The position numbers and the translations under genes were made by a program. Source: Brevibacillus brevis (GTDB lineage: Bacteria; Bacillota; Bacilli; Brevibacillales; Brevibacillaceae). From it: a DNA stretch of 64,000 nt. Shown piece after piece: positions 22,543-30,192 of this stretch. The stretch spans positions 4,877,501 through 4,941,500 of the forward strand of contig NZ_CP030117.1 in the NCBI RefSeq assembly GCF_001039275.2, written 5' to 3'. Under the pieces are notes generated by a model. It had not been told where the DNA came from. It searched no databases and saw only the letters and a list, made by a program, of their open reading frames with translations. The first letter of the stretch is position 1. The number at the start of each line of letters is the position of its first letter.

Positions 22543-23418
22543 TTATGCTTGGGAATGAGCCCAGTGCGGTGGGCGCGTGAATGAAGGTGGCAGCTTGGTG
22601 CTTGCATCGCCCTTCGCCGCGTTGAGCTGAACCTGCGTGAGAAACAACGTCTCCGTCAAGTTCGCTCCGCTCACATCTGTATCGCGAAAATCTGCACCAA
22701 TGAGGTCAGCTCCCCGCAAATCTGCTCCTCTCAGATCAGCAGCAATCAAATAAGCGCCGCGCAATTGAGCTCCTCGTAAATCAGCACCTTTGAGCTTGGC
22801 ACCGATGAGATCAGCGCCTCGGCCATAGGTTTTTCCTTGCTTGCCCCCTTTGTACTTGGCAAGCGCGTCCTTACGTACCCATTCACTTGTCTGCAACAAT
22901 AGTTCGTTAACTTTTGCTCGATGAAAAGCGATGTCCAGCTTCAGGATGTCCTCAGGACTGTGATCCGTCAGGCGTTGTGTCTCCGCCAACGCTTCCTTCA
23001 ATGCAGGATGGAGGGACTGGGCAGCTTGCTTGGTCAACGCCTCCGTTAAATACCAAAGAAGCTCGTGAAGCTGCCACATGATCGGAAATACTTCGTACAT
23101 TTGCTTCGCTGATCCGGATTCTTTACGCCAATCTTGGCCGCCATAAGTGACTTGAGACACCTTTTGACCAGCTCCAAAGCAATCGTAGACCGTACATCCG
23201 CGAAAGCCGATGTCCCTCAGCTTTGTGTGTACACCACATCGGAAGTCTGCCTGTAAGTTACTACAGGGCTTGCCTGCGTCTTTATTGATGGCAAAGTCAG
23301 AGGAAGCAGCAAAAGGCAATGCCACACAGCACAAGCCAAAGCAGCTTTCACAGTCCCCCTGAAGATGACGACGACTTTTATCGTCAGTTGATTGTATGTG
23401 TTCTTGATGCGTAGCCAT
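22543..23418 (-). CDS. Pentapeptide-repeat protein with N-terminal Cys cluster
   Basis: A 291-residue protein. The first 80 residues contain eight cysteines (DCESCFGLCC, PCSNLQADFRC, GCTVYDCF), a pattern resembling CxxCxxxCC metal or iron-sulfur clusters. A helical middle section follows, and residues 205-270 form about 12 pentapeptide repeats of A[DN]L[RKI]G type (GADLIGAKLKGADLRGAQLRG), which fold as a right-handed beta-helix. AGGAGG precedes the ATG at 23418; codons upstream are open but lack a site. Whether it mimics DNA, as Qnr/MfpA do, cannot be judged. Confidence 0.85.
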   Translation of the reverse strand: MATHQEHIQSTDDKSRRHLQGDCESCFGLCCVALPFAASSDFAINKDAGKPCSNLQADFRCGVHTKLRDIGFRGCTVYDCFGAGQKVSQVTYGGQDWRKESGSAKQMYEVFPIMWQLHELLWYLTEALTKQAAQSLHPALKEALAETQRLTDHSPEDILKLDIAFHRAKVNELLLQTSEWVRKDALAKYKGGKQGKTYGRGADLIGAKLKGADLRGAQLRGAYLIAADLRGADLRGADLIGADFRDTDVSGANLTETLFLTQVQLNAAKGDASTKLPPSFTRPPHWAHSQA

Positions 23419-23433
23419 AAATGATCCTCCTGG

Positions 23434-23474
23434 AAAAAAACACGATTCTCTCGCATGTGGCGAAAAGAATCGTG
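23434..23474 (-). terminator. Terminator of the SpoIIP-like gene
   Basis: On the minus strand CACGATTCT and AGAATCGTG form a 9-bp stem followed by seven T residues. Confidence 0.85.
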
Positions 23475-23491
23475 CTACTTTTATTGACCGT

Positions 23492-25225
23492 TTATTGGAA
23501 TGCAATTTGAGATTCGATCAGGTAATTCCCAAAGACTTCGGCAAAGGCTTCTGCAGTATTATAGCCTTCTTCCAAGGTGTTGTTCGTACCACCGAATTCC
23601 AAAAGCAGGGCTCCCTCGGAAATGGACTGATTGTACACGCCGTTCCCTTGGTTTGAGCCTTTCAGGATAATCCCCCGCGACAAACCTGGATAAGAGGCTT
23701 CCAGACGGGCGTGCAGCTCTTCCGCCAGCTTTTTGTTCGCCAGATGGTTCGGATTCGCTGTTCCGATTACAAACAGCATCCGGGAATAGGTTTTGCCATT
23801 GATCGTGATCGCTACCTTGCTGCGTGGCTCATCACTGTCCCGATGAATATCGAAAATGTACTGCAAGTGTGGACTGGTTGCTGCCGCTGCCGCTACCGCC
23901 TTGTACGACTCGGAATAAGACATCGAGTAGCTTTTATTTTGTTCCCTCAATCTTTGAGCGAAATCGTCCTGGCTCGCCATTGCCGAAATGCCTCTTCCTT
24001 GCAACAGCTCGCCCAGCCTTTTCCCAACAAGCGTGATGTTGATCTCAGTATCATCTACCGAGCTTCCTTGTTGGTTCCGTGCTACATTTCGCCAAGACTC
24101 ACGGTTATGGGTATGATAGATATACACTTTCTCGTTTCCAATCATCCCATTGTTGTACTCGTACGTTGCTCCTGTCGGTGGCAGAGTACCAGCTGGTTGA
24201 ATCTTCTCTACGATCCACCCTGCGATATAGGCAGTCGAATTGTCTGCCAGCCTGATGATGTACCAGTCTCCTGCTGTTTGTACAACCGGGAATACTTGTC
24301 CGGGTTGAACGGTTCCAATTATAGCATGATCGGTTGAGGGACCGTTGCGGATGTTGGAATCAGGATTTTTGACACGAATCTGTAGTTCTTGTACAGAGGG
24401 AGGCGTTGTTGTTGGCAAAGTCGCTGGTACCCCCGGTGTTGAACTCGGCAATGATGGAGCTGTCCCAGTCTGTTCCATTGGTTTGAAAATATAGGCATAG
24501 GTACCGTTGAAGTTGATGGTATACCAACCATTTGCATATCCGTAATGGTTGATCGTCATCCCACCATGGATTTGACCAATGACGGTACCAAGAATATCTG
24601 GCTGCGCATAAACTTCATAGCCTTCCGTTAATACGATTGTCCCTTGTTCGAATCCACTCCCTGTATTGGATGGGAGTACAGGAGGGGGCGGTGCTGGAAT
24701 TGTTGTCGGATCCGGGATTTGTGCCGGTACCTGGGGTGGTTTTGGTGCTGGTGCCGTTGTCTCCGTCAAATAACTGGCTTTCACCCAGCCGTTCTTTTGA
24801 TCAGACAGCTTAATTTGTGCCCATTCCCCTTGCTTTCTCATTTGCAAAAACACACCGTTTTTGTCGATGATCTGCAAAATTTGTGCAGTGGCATTTGGTT
24901 CTGCCCGAACATTCAGCATGTCCACATTGCTTTTGACATATTTGATCTGTGGAACTTCTATCATCTTCACATACTTATTATTGACCCATCCGGTATTGCC
25001 GTTCGGCAGCTTTACCTGCGTCCAATCTTTTTGCTGTTTGGTGATTGGCAACCGCGTGGCTTTTTTGAGTGTTGCGACAATCTGGGTAGTCGTACCTGGC
25101 TCGCTTCGAATATTTAACTGATCGACCGCCACTTCTACATGGGTGGCCGCTCGCGCAATGGACAGAGGCATCAGCAAAATCAAGAAGAAAACAGCTAGCA
25201 AGCTGACATTTACTCGTAAAAGCAA
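23492..25225 (-). CDS. Secreted SpoIIP-type amidase with four SH3b domains
   Basis: A 577-residue exported protein. A signal peptide (LLAVFFLILLMPLSIARA) is followed by SH3b modules near residues 30-88, 92-152, 195-250 and 275-340, joined by a Pro-rich linker, and a C-terminal SpoIIP-type domain (about 355-577). SpoIIP proteins are zinc amidase/endopeptidases that degrade septal peptidoglycan during engulfment; VYIYHTHNRESW, FDIHRDS and LLLEFGGTNNTLEE carry the expected metal and catalytic residues. A TTG start with AGGGG is used. The wall-binding modules set it apart from classical SpoIIP, which has a membrane anchor. Confidence 0.87.
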   Translation of the reverse strand: MLLRVNVSLLAVFFLILLMPLSIARAATHVEVAVDQLNIRSEPGTTTQIVATLKKATRLPITKQQKDWTQVKLPNGNTGWVNNKYVKMIEVPQIKYVKSNVDMLNVRAEPNATAQILQIIDKNGVFLQMRKQGEWAQIKLSDQKNGWVKASYLTETTAPAPKPPQVPAQIPDPTTIPAPPPPVLPSNTGSGFEQGTIVLTEGYEVYAQPDILGTVIGQIHGGMTINHYGYANGWYTINFNGTYAYIFKPMEQTGTAPSLPSSTPGVPATLPTTTPPSVQELQIRVKNPDSNIRNGPSTDHAIIGTVQPGQVFPVVQTAGDWYIIRLADNSTAYIAGWIVEKIQPAGTLPPTGATYEYNNGMIGNEKVYIYHTHNRESWRNVARNQQGSSVDDTEINITLVGKRLGELLQGRGISAMASQDDFAQRLREQNKSYSMSYSESYKAVAAAAATSPHLQYIFDIHRDSDEPRSKVAITINGKTYSRMLFVIGTANPNHLANKKLAEELHARLEASYPGLSRGIILKGSNQGNGVYNQSISEGALLLEFGGTNNTLEEGYNTAEAFAEVFGNYLIESQIAFQ

Positions 25226-25403
25226 GTTCCTCGTTCCCCTCTGTTTTTCTCTTATTTTTGGAAAATCCAGCTAATAGAAAGAACTTCTCGATTCGTCCGC
25301 ATATTCCTTCATGTTTTGACATCTTTTGCTCTCAAAACAGCAATATCGTCACGATCATTCTATCTCCTGAAAATAGTGACGTTTTTGCTAGAAAAAAGTT
25401 ACA

Positions 25404-25438
25404 GAAAAAAGGATGAAGCAAAAAGCTTCACCCTTTTT
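25404..25438 (-). terminator. Terminator of the GNAT-RidA gene
   Basis: On the minus strand GGTGAAGC and GCTTCATCC pair around TTTTT and are followed by TTTTTTC. Confidence 0.8.
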
Positions 25439-25458
25439 CTTTCGACGCTATCTCCTTC

Positions 25459-26403
25459 CTACCATTTCGCTGCCCAAGCTTCTATCTCCACTTTGAGCGA
25501 AGGGACTGCCAATGCCGGGACGTAAGACATGGTCATCGCTGGCGGTGTCCCCCCGTGGAACTTCTCCCACACCTGATTAAAATGCCTCCAATCCATTTCT
25601 TCGGTTGCCCATATATTGATTTTGATGATATGGTCCGCAGTTACTGACTCACTTTCGAAATTGCGCAGTATGTTTTGTAGCGTGTTTTCTACTTGTTCTT
25701 TCATTTCTGTCGGCAACTCTCCGTGCTGGTCCATCCCTACTTGCCCAGAAAGTACGAGCAAATCAGCTCCTTTTGGAACGACGGTCAGATGTGTATAGGA
25801 TCCCATAGGCGGAGCAACTGTACTAGGATTTTTGCGCTGAACCTTGGGCTTCACCTGATCGGTTTGCTCTTCTTTCACGATCGCCAGTGTTTGATGATCT
25901 TCCCACCGACCATTGATTTTCACGTTTTTCTTGGCAAGCCCTTCCTTGTGAAAACCAGCCTTTAGCAGTACCTTGATCGAGCCTATATTATGCGGCATCA
26001 CGCCTGCTTCCAAACGGTGAAGACCTAATGTCTCGAAGGCATATGCCACGACGAGCTTTACCGCTTCGGTCATGTAGCCTTTTCCATTATGCTCTTTGTC
26101 CAGGAAGTAGCCGATCCAGCAGCTTTGCAGATTCTCTCTTACGACCTCTGAGAGGATGACTTCCCCAATGATTTCATCCTTTCCTTTTTCCGCAATGACA
26201 AAGACGTACCCTCTGTCTTCTTCTTTTAAAGCCACCACGCTCTTAATTCTGTCGATTTGTCCTTCCAGCGTATAAAATGCCTCTTCTCTCTTCCCAGTGA
26301 AGTTTTGAAAGAAGTCTTTGTTTCTCACTTCAAGCGCCAAGAGGCTCTGTGCATCTGATTCCTGTACCAGTCTTACGTAAATGTTCTCTCCGTTTCCTTG
26401 CAT
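25459..26403 (-). CDS. Fusion of a GNAT acetyltransferase and a RidA-family domain
   Basis: A 314-residue protein. Residues 5-180 are a RimJ/RimL-type acetyltransferase (IYVRLVQESDAQSLLALEVRN, then CWIGYFLDKEHNGKGYMTEAVKLVVAYAFETLGLHRLEAGVMPHNIGSIKVLLKAGF). After a linker, residues 195-314 are a YjgF/YER057c/UK114 (RidA) domain with PKGADLLVLSGQVGMDQHGELP and VENTLQNILRNF. The Arg of canonical RidA deaminases (R105 region, CVEIEAVA) reads VEIEAWAAKW, lacking it, so imine deaminase activity is doubtful. The reading frame is continuous. GGGAG precedes the ATG at 26403. Confidence 0.88.
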   Translation of the reverse strand: MQGNGENIYVRLVQESDAQSLLALEVRNKDFFQNFTGKREEAFYTLEGQIDRIKSVVALKEEDRGYVFVIAEKGKDEIIGEVILSEVVRENLQSCWIGYFLDKEHNGKGYMTEAVKLVVAYAFETLGLHRLEAGVMPHNIGSIKVLLKAGFHKEGLAKKNVKINGRWEDHQTLAIVKEEQTDQVKPKVQRKNPSTVAPPMGSYTHLTVVPKGADLLVLSGQVGMDQHGELPTEMKEQVENTLQNILRNFESESVTADHIIKINIWATEEMDWRHFNQVWEKFHGGTPPAMTMSYVPALAVPSLKVEIEAWAAKW

Positions 26404-26428
26404 ACAATCCATCTCCCTTTTTTCGAAA

Positions 26429-26492
26429 TAAAAAAACACCACAGGAAATCCTGCGGTGCCCTAAAAAGAAAACCACAGGAAGCGACCTGTGG
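26429..26492 (-). terminator. Tandem hairpin terminators
   Basis: Two similar stems, CCACAGG/CCTGTGG (26473-26492) and CACCGCAGG/CCTGTGGTG (26437-26458 on the minus strand), each followed by a T-rich tract in the minus direction. They end the small gene(s) at 26542-26734 and lie just before the GNAT-RidA start. Confidence 0.75.
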
Positions 26493-26541
26493 CGTTTTTC
26501 CACTGTATCCTGATGAATCCCACTCCATCAAAGGATGGTCG

Positions 26542-26649
26542 CTATATCCGTTTTTGGACATACTTCTCCCGTGATTTAGTCAGATCAAAGAAAACAGCGG
26601 TGGAGTATCCAATTCCTTTTGGCAAAGACATTAATGATCTTTTTTTCAT
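26542..26649 (-). CDS. Small basic protein (35 aa), function unknown
   Basis: The ATG at 26649 has a strong AAAGGAGGG with a 7-nt spacer, and a tandem terminator follows the stop. The product MKKRSLMSLPKGIGYSTAVF continues for 15 residues (ending KRI); it is basic with no membrane segment. The combination of an excellent start and a dedicated terminator supports a real gene. No family is recognised. Confidence 0.55.
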   Translation of the reverse strand: MKKRSLMSLPKGIGYSTAVFFDLTKSREKYVQKRI

Positions 26650-26734
26650 GTGGATACCCTCCTTTCCGCTGTTTTTGTGCATACAATTTCGATATAGGGA
26701 CGGTCGTAGCAACAACCGTTACATATTTATCCAT
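26585..26734 (-). CDS. Overlapping small ORF (49 aa), uncertain
   Basis: An ATG at 26734 with GGTGGAG 6 nt upstream opens a frame of 49 codons that overlaps most of the 35-aa gene in another frame. The product begins MDKYVTVVATTVPISKLYAQ and ends HRCFL. It might be a leader whose translation affects the second gene, or a chance frame. Confidence 0.3.
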   Translation of the reverse strand: MDKYVTVVATTVPISKLYAQKQRKGGYPHEKKIINVFAKRNWILHRCFL

Positions 26735-26781
26735 AAACTACTCCACCAGTATAGCGGCAAATGACATTCGTGGCAACAGCA

Positions 26782-26991
26782 TTAGTGTCTCTTTTTGCCG
26801 TTTTGCCAAAGCATAAACACATTCGCAATGGAGGTCAGTACAAGTAGACCCAACAGGATGTTTGTGACAATCAATGTGTTCGTCAAATGCTGAATGGGTG
26901 CATGAATAACAGATAAAACGCTCATCAGCTTGTTCGGAATATCATTGATCGAGGCGATAAGATTATTGAAATACTGCACATAATCCCCCAA
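26782..26991 (-). CDS. Small membrane protein (about 69 aa), function unknown
   Basis: A helix-rich protein with one clear membrane segment near the C terminus (LIVTNILLGLLVLTSIANVFMLW) preceded by an amphipathic region (YFNNLIASINDIPNKLMSVLSVIHAPIQHL) and ending in NGKKRH. A TTG at 26991 follows GGGGGG with a 6-nt spacer and is preferred; an in-frame ATG at 27012 has its site too close. The topology is holin-like but no phage genes are near. Confidence 0.6.
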   Translation of the reverse strand: MGDYVQYFNNLIASINDIPNKLMSVLSVIHAPIQHLTNTLIVTNILLGLLVLTSIANVFMLWQNGKKRH

Positions 26992-27157
26992 ACGGAACCC
27001 CCCCTCTCGCATACCTTATCCCGTCCATAGCCTTTGATAAAATTCGCCGTCTTACTCCAACGAAGAGGAATATATCCATTTTTTTGTGGAACAATGAAAA
27101 GGAGAGAAGATTGTCATCATTCATAATCCGATTGCAAGAAAGAAGGGAGCTACCTTT

Positions 27158-27676
27158 ATGACGATTCAACGTTTTGTTCGGGAGTCGCGCACGTTCAAAG
27201 CAAGCCATGTGCTGCCCCCGGATACGAACAATCACAATACGCTGTTCGGCGGCAGGCTGATGGCGCATATCGACGATGTTGCTGCGATCTCTGCCATGAA
27301 GCATGCCCGTGGACCAGTCGTTACTGCTTCTACTGATTCAGTCGACTTTTTGCAGCCCATCCGGGTGGACAATGAGGTTGCACTCGAAGCCTTCGTCACA
27401 TGGACGCATAACACGTCGATGGAGGTATTTGTCAAAATTGTTGCGGAAGATTTGCTAACGGGCATTCGATGCGTCTGTGCAACGTCTTTTCTGACGTTTG
27501 TCGCGATTGGCGAGGATGGGCGACCTACCCCCGTGCCCCAGATCGTGCCGGAGACGGAAGAGGAAGTATTCCTGCACAATGGTGCGGACGAGCGAGCTGC
27601 GGCACGTAAAATCAGACGCAAGGATAACAAGCATCTCGCGGATATGCTTGGGACCAGACGTCCTTGGGAGCCGTGA
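27158..27676 (+). CDS. Acyl-CoA thioesterase (YkhA-like, hotdog fold)
   Basis: A 172-residue single-hotdog thioesterase. Landmarks are HVLPPDTNNHNTLFGGRLMAHIDDVAAISAMKHARGPVVTASTDSVDFLQPIRVD, with the conserved Asn and Asp of acyl-CoA hydrolases, and a basic C-terminal tail. It hydrolyses fatty acyl-CoA thioesters in the cytoplasm; chain-length preference cannot be read. AAGGGAG lies upstream of the ATG. Convergent with an OppA-like gene across a terminator. Confidence 0.93.
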   Translation: MTIQRFVRESRTFKASHVLPPDTNNHNTLFGGRLMAHIDDVAAISAMKHARGPVVTASTDSVDFLQPIRVDNEVALEAFVTWTHNTSMEVFVKIVAEDLLTGIRCVCATSFLTFVAIGEDGRPTPVPQIVPETEEEVFLHNGADERAAARKIRRKDNKHLADMLGTRRPWEP

Positions 27677-27698
27677 TTTGACACCCATAAACGAAAAA

Positions 27699-27742
27699 AA
27701 GTCCCTTTCCTTTTAGCAGGAAGGGGACTCTCTTGTGTTTTT
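27699..27742. terminator. Terminator between convergent genes
   Basis: AGTCCCTTTCCT pairs with AGGAAGGGGACT (one G-U pair), followed by CTCTTGTGTTTTTT on the plus side and flanked by A7 on the other, so it can act in both directions. Confidence 0.8.
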
Positions 27743-27748
27743 TACGCC

Positions 27749-29365
27749 TTATTCTTTGGAAGCCCACTTGTAATCGACCACGCCTTGATGATCCATGACA
27801 ACATCTTTTAGCTTCTCATCTTGAACCCAATGTCTGGTATAAAAGTATACCGGAGCAACGGGCATTTCCTCCATCAGGATCGCTTCTGCCTGGGCCAGCA
27901 GCTGCTTTCGTTTCTCAGAATCTTTCTCCGTCACGGATTGATTCAAAAGCTCTTGATACTTTTTGTTTTCCCATCCGGTATCGTTGCTGCTACCATCCTT
28001 CTCCTTGAATAGCTCCAAATAGTTGCTCGGATCATTGTAATCTGCATGCCAGCCCGTCCGTGCAATCTGATACTTGCCATTCTTTATATCTTCCAAAAAC
28101 ACTTTCCATTCTTCATCATTCAGTGTGACATCCACACCCAGTGTTTGCTTCCACTGCTTTTGAATCGTTTCTGCGATCAAGCGATGATGCTCGGACTTGT
28201 TATAGGACAAGGTTATTGGCGGGAGCTTTGTCATTCCCAGCTCCTTTATACCCTCGGCCAGCAGCTTTTTCGCTGTCTCCTGATCGTTATCCTTGAAGTA
28301 GCCATCCTTTTTCAGGTTCATCGTAGGTGGCAGAGCACCTGTAGCAGGTATTTGCACACCATCGAGCAGCACATCATCAATCGCCTGACGATTCATTGCA
28401 TAGGCAAACGCCTTGCGAATCTTTGCGTTGGTAAACGGTGCCTGCTCGGTGTTGAACTTGTACCAGTAAACACCTGCAATCGGCTTTGTTTGCAATATTT
28501 CTTTGTAATTCAGTGCTGGCAACGCCTCGACGGGTAGAGATCCGAACGGAGCGCCTGCCCAGTCAGACTTGTAATTATCGAACATATAGAGCTGTGTATT
28601 CTCATCCTGAATCACGTCAAATTCCAGCTTGTCCAGCTTCACAGCCGCTTTATCCCAATACAGGTCGTTTTTGACCACCGTAATTTTTTCTTTATCTGCG
28701 GAAACTAATTTGAAAGGTCCGTTCCCGACATGTGTCGCAGCTTCTCGGAACCAACCCGGGTTTTTCTCATCGACCTTTTTGTTCACCGGATAAAAAATCG
28801 GTTTGGCCGTTACCTCTGTAAAATATGGTGTAGGCTGCTCCAACTCCACGCGCAATGTCTTGGCATCGATTGCTTTTACTCCTACCTCGTCTAGCTTCAA
28901 CTTGCCTGTGTTGGCTTGCTCCGCATTTTTGATGGAATAGAGCAAGTAAGAATACGTACTATCTGTTTCCGGGTCTAGCACACGCTTCCAAGCATATTCG
29001 AAATCATTGGCAGTGACTGGATCACCATTGCTCCACTTCGCCTCACGTAAATGAAACGTATATGTTTTCCTATCATCTGATACGTCTATTTTCTGGGCGA
29101 TTGATGGCTGAACTTTTCCATCTGGACCTAAGCGGACCAACCCATCAAACATCGTATGCATCACAGAAAACATCGCTTCATCCTCAGCCATTGCGGGGGC
29201 CAATTGGCCTGGCTGATCAATCAGGTTCAAACGCAAAACCTTATGTAAAGAGGTAGAACTTGTTTCCTGAGATTTTACTTCGTTCGCTGAAGCATATCCG
29301 ACGGAGGAAACCAGCACTCCTGTCGACACCAGAAGCTTCGCAATGATCTTACCTTGACGTTTCAT
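27749..29365 (-). CDS. OppA-like peptide-binding protein lacking a lipobox
   Basis: A 538-residue solute-binding protein of the SBP_bac_5 family, with DGLVRLGPDGKVQPSIAQKIDVSDDRKTYTFHLREAKWSNGDPVTANDFEYAWKRVLDP near the N terminus and a C-terminal YKWASKE typical of Bacillus oligopeptide receptors. The leader (KIIAKLLVSTGVLVSSVGYASA) has no lipobox cysteine, and I saw no cysteine in the protein, so it should be released after cleavage by signal peptidase I, unusual for this family in Gram-positives. No permease genes are adjacent. GGGGGA precedes the ATG at 29365. Confidence 0.88.
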   Translation of the reverse strand: MKRQGKIIAKLLVSTGVLVSSVGYASANEVKSQETSSTSLHKVLRLNLIDQPGQLAPAMAEDEAMFSVMHTMFDGLVRLGPDGKVQPSIAQKIDVSDDRKTYTFHLREAKWSNGDPVTANDFEYAWKRVLDPETDSTYSYLLYSIKNAEQANTGKLKLDEVGVKAIDAKTLRVELEQPTPYFTEVTAKPIFYPVNKKVDEKNPGWFREAATHVGNGPFKLVSADKEKITVVKNDLYWDKAAVKLDKLEFDVIQDENTQLYMFDNYKSDWAGAPFGSLPVEALPALNYKEILQTKPIAGVYWYKFNTEQAPFTNAKIRKAFAYAMNRQAIDDVLLDGVQIPATGALPPTMNLKKDGYFKDNDQETAKKLLAEGIKELGMTKLPPITLSYNKSEHHRLIAETIQKQWKQTLGVDVTLNDEEWKVFLEDIKNGKYQIARTGWHADYNDPSNYLELFKEKDGSSNDTGWENKKYQELLNQSVTEKDSEKRKQLLAQAEAILMEEMPVAPVYFYTRHWVQDEKLKDVVMDHQGVVDYKWASKE

Positions 29366-29424
29366 CTCAATCCCCCACTTCACTCTATTAACAAACTTTC
29401 CATACAATACCAAATTATCACTTA

Positions 29425-29922
29425 TTAGACAACAAACAAGCGATAGTGAAGAAAATCATCCGCGCTATCTGGCTCCATGTCATGGGGCTCGAATCCATTT
29501 TTCAACAACACTTTTTGCGAGGAGATGTTATCCGTTGTTGTTTTTGCACAGATCATTCTGACATTCAAGTGGGGAACATGCCCCTCTAAAAAGACCTTCA
29601 GTGCCTGTGAAGCCACTCCTTTTCCAGCGGTATCTTCCCCGACTCGATAGCCGAGATGTCCGATTCGGTCGTCTTTCTCAATGTCTACCAAATTCATTCT
29701 GCCCAAGATGTCACCTTGGCTGTTTTTGATGAGGCCAAAAAACGAGATTCCTTGCGCCTGCTCGTCGAGTAAGGCTTGCAGACCTCGTAAAAAATGTTCA
29801 TATTGGTAATAAGCGTCTCCCCGACTGGGAACCGATTTTTCAAAAAAGACGCGATTGCGCACTTCAAATTGAAACAAGCTGGCTGCATCTTGTATGCTTA
29901 ATTTTTCGATCGTAATTATCAT
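29425..29922 (-). CDS. GNAT acetyltransferase, RimJ/RimL-like
   Basis: A 165-residue acetyltransferase: IEKLSIQDAASLFQFEVRNRVFFEKSVPSR at the N terminus, the acetyl-CoA loop region HLGYRVGEDTAGKGVASQALKVFLEG, and DNISSQKVLLKNGFEP at the C terminus. It resembles the N-terminal half of the GNAT-RidA fusion (both begin -LFxFEVRN/-LLALEVRN-FFE/Q). AAAGG lies about 10 nt upstream. The OppA-like gene lies downstream on the same strand. Confidence 0.9.
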   Translation of the reverse strand: MIITIEKLSIQDAASLFQFEVRNRVFFEKSVPSRGDAYYQYEHFLRGLQALLDEQAQGISFFGLIKNSQGDILGRMNLVDIEKDDRIGHLGYRVGEDTAGKGVASQALKVFLEGHVPHLNVRMICAKTTTDNISSQKVLLKNGFEPHDMEPDSADDFLHYRLFVV

Positions 29923-29959
29923 GGGGAAGTATCCTTTCTTGAATTGAGGTGGAATGAAT

Positions 29960-30142
29960 ATGACAGTTGCTTATTTGGAAGAAGGCACGTTTATCGCCTT
30001 TATTGCCTTTACGATATTTTTCTTTGTCGCTTACAAGCTCGATCAGATTTCGTTTGTCTCGTTCATTGTGTCCGTAGCCGTCTCGGCTTGCGTTCACGCT
30101 GCCTTCTATGTACTAATTGTAAAATATTGGCCGTTTTTTTAA
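29960..30142 (+). CDS. Small two-TM membrane protein (60 aa), function unknown
   Basis: Two hydrophobic helices, FIAFIAFTIFFFVAYKL and FVSFIVSVAVSACVHAAFYVLIV, are joined by DQIS; the chain ends KYWPFF. The ATG at 29960 follows GAGGTGG at proper distance; another ATG at 29954 is too close to the site. It is divergent from the GNAT gene. No family is recognised. Confidence 0.65.
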   Translation: MTVAYLEEGTFIAFIAFTIFFFVAYKLDQISFVSFIVSVAVSACVHAAFYVLIVKYWPFF

Positions 30143-30150
30143 TAGCACGA

Positions 30151-30177
30151 AAAAGGCGCAGGATGAACACCTGCGCC
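30151..30177 (-). terminator. Terminator of the WG-repeat gene
   Basis: GGCGCAGG and CCTGCGCC form an 8-bp GC stem, followed on the minus strand by TTTTTCG. Confidence 0.85.
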
Positions 30178-30192
30178 TGTACATTTCTCTGC

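Noticed and set aside
22468-22584. 38-codon frame with a good GGAGGG site
   Set aside because: It runs through the terminator at 22500-22537 and into the end of the pentapeptide gene; no recognisable product. The good site may be a remnant of a lost gene start.
26489-26764. 91-codon plus-strand frame
   Set aside because: No ribosome binding site; the minus strand carries better small-gene signals with a terminator.
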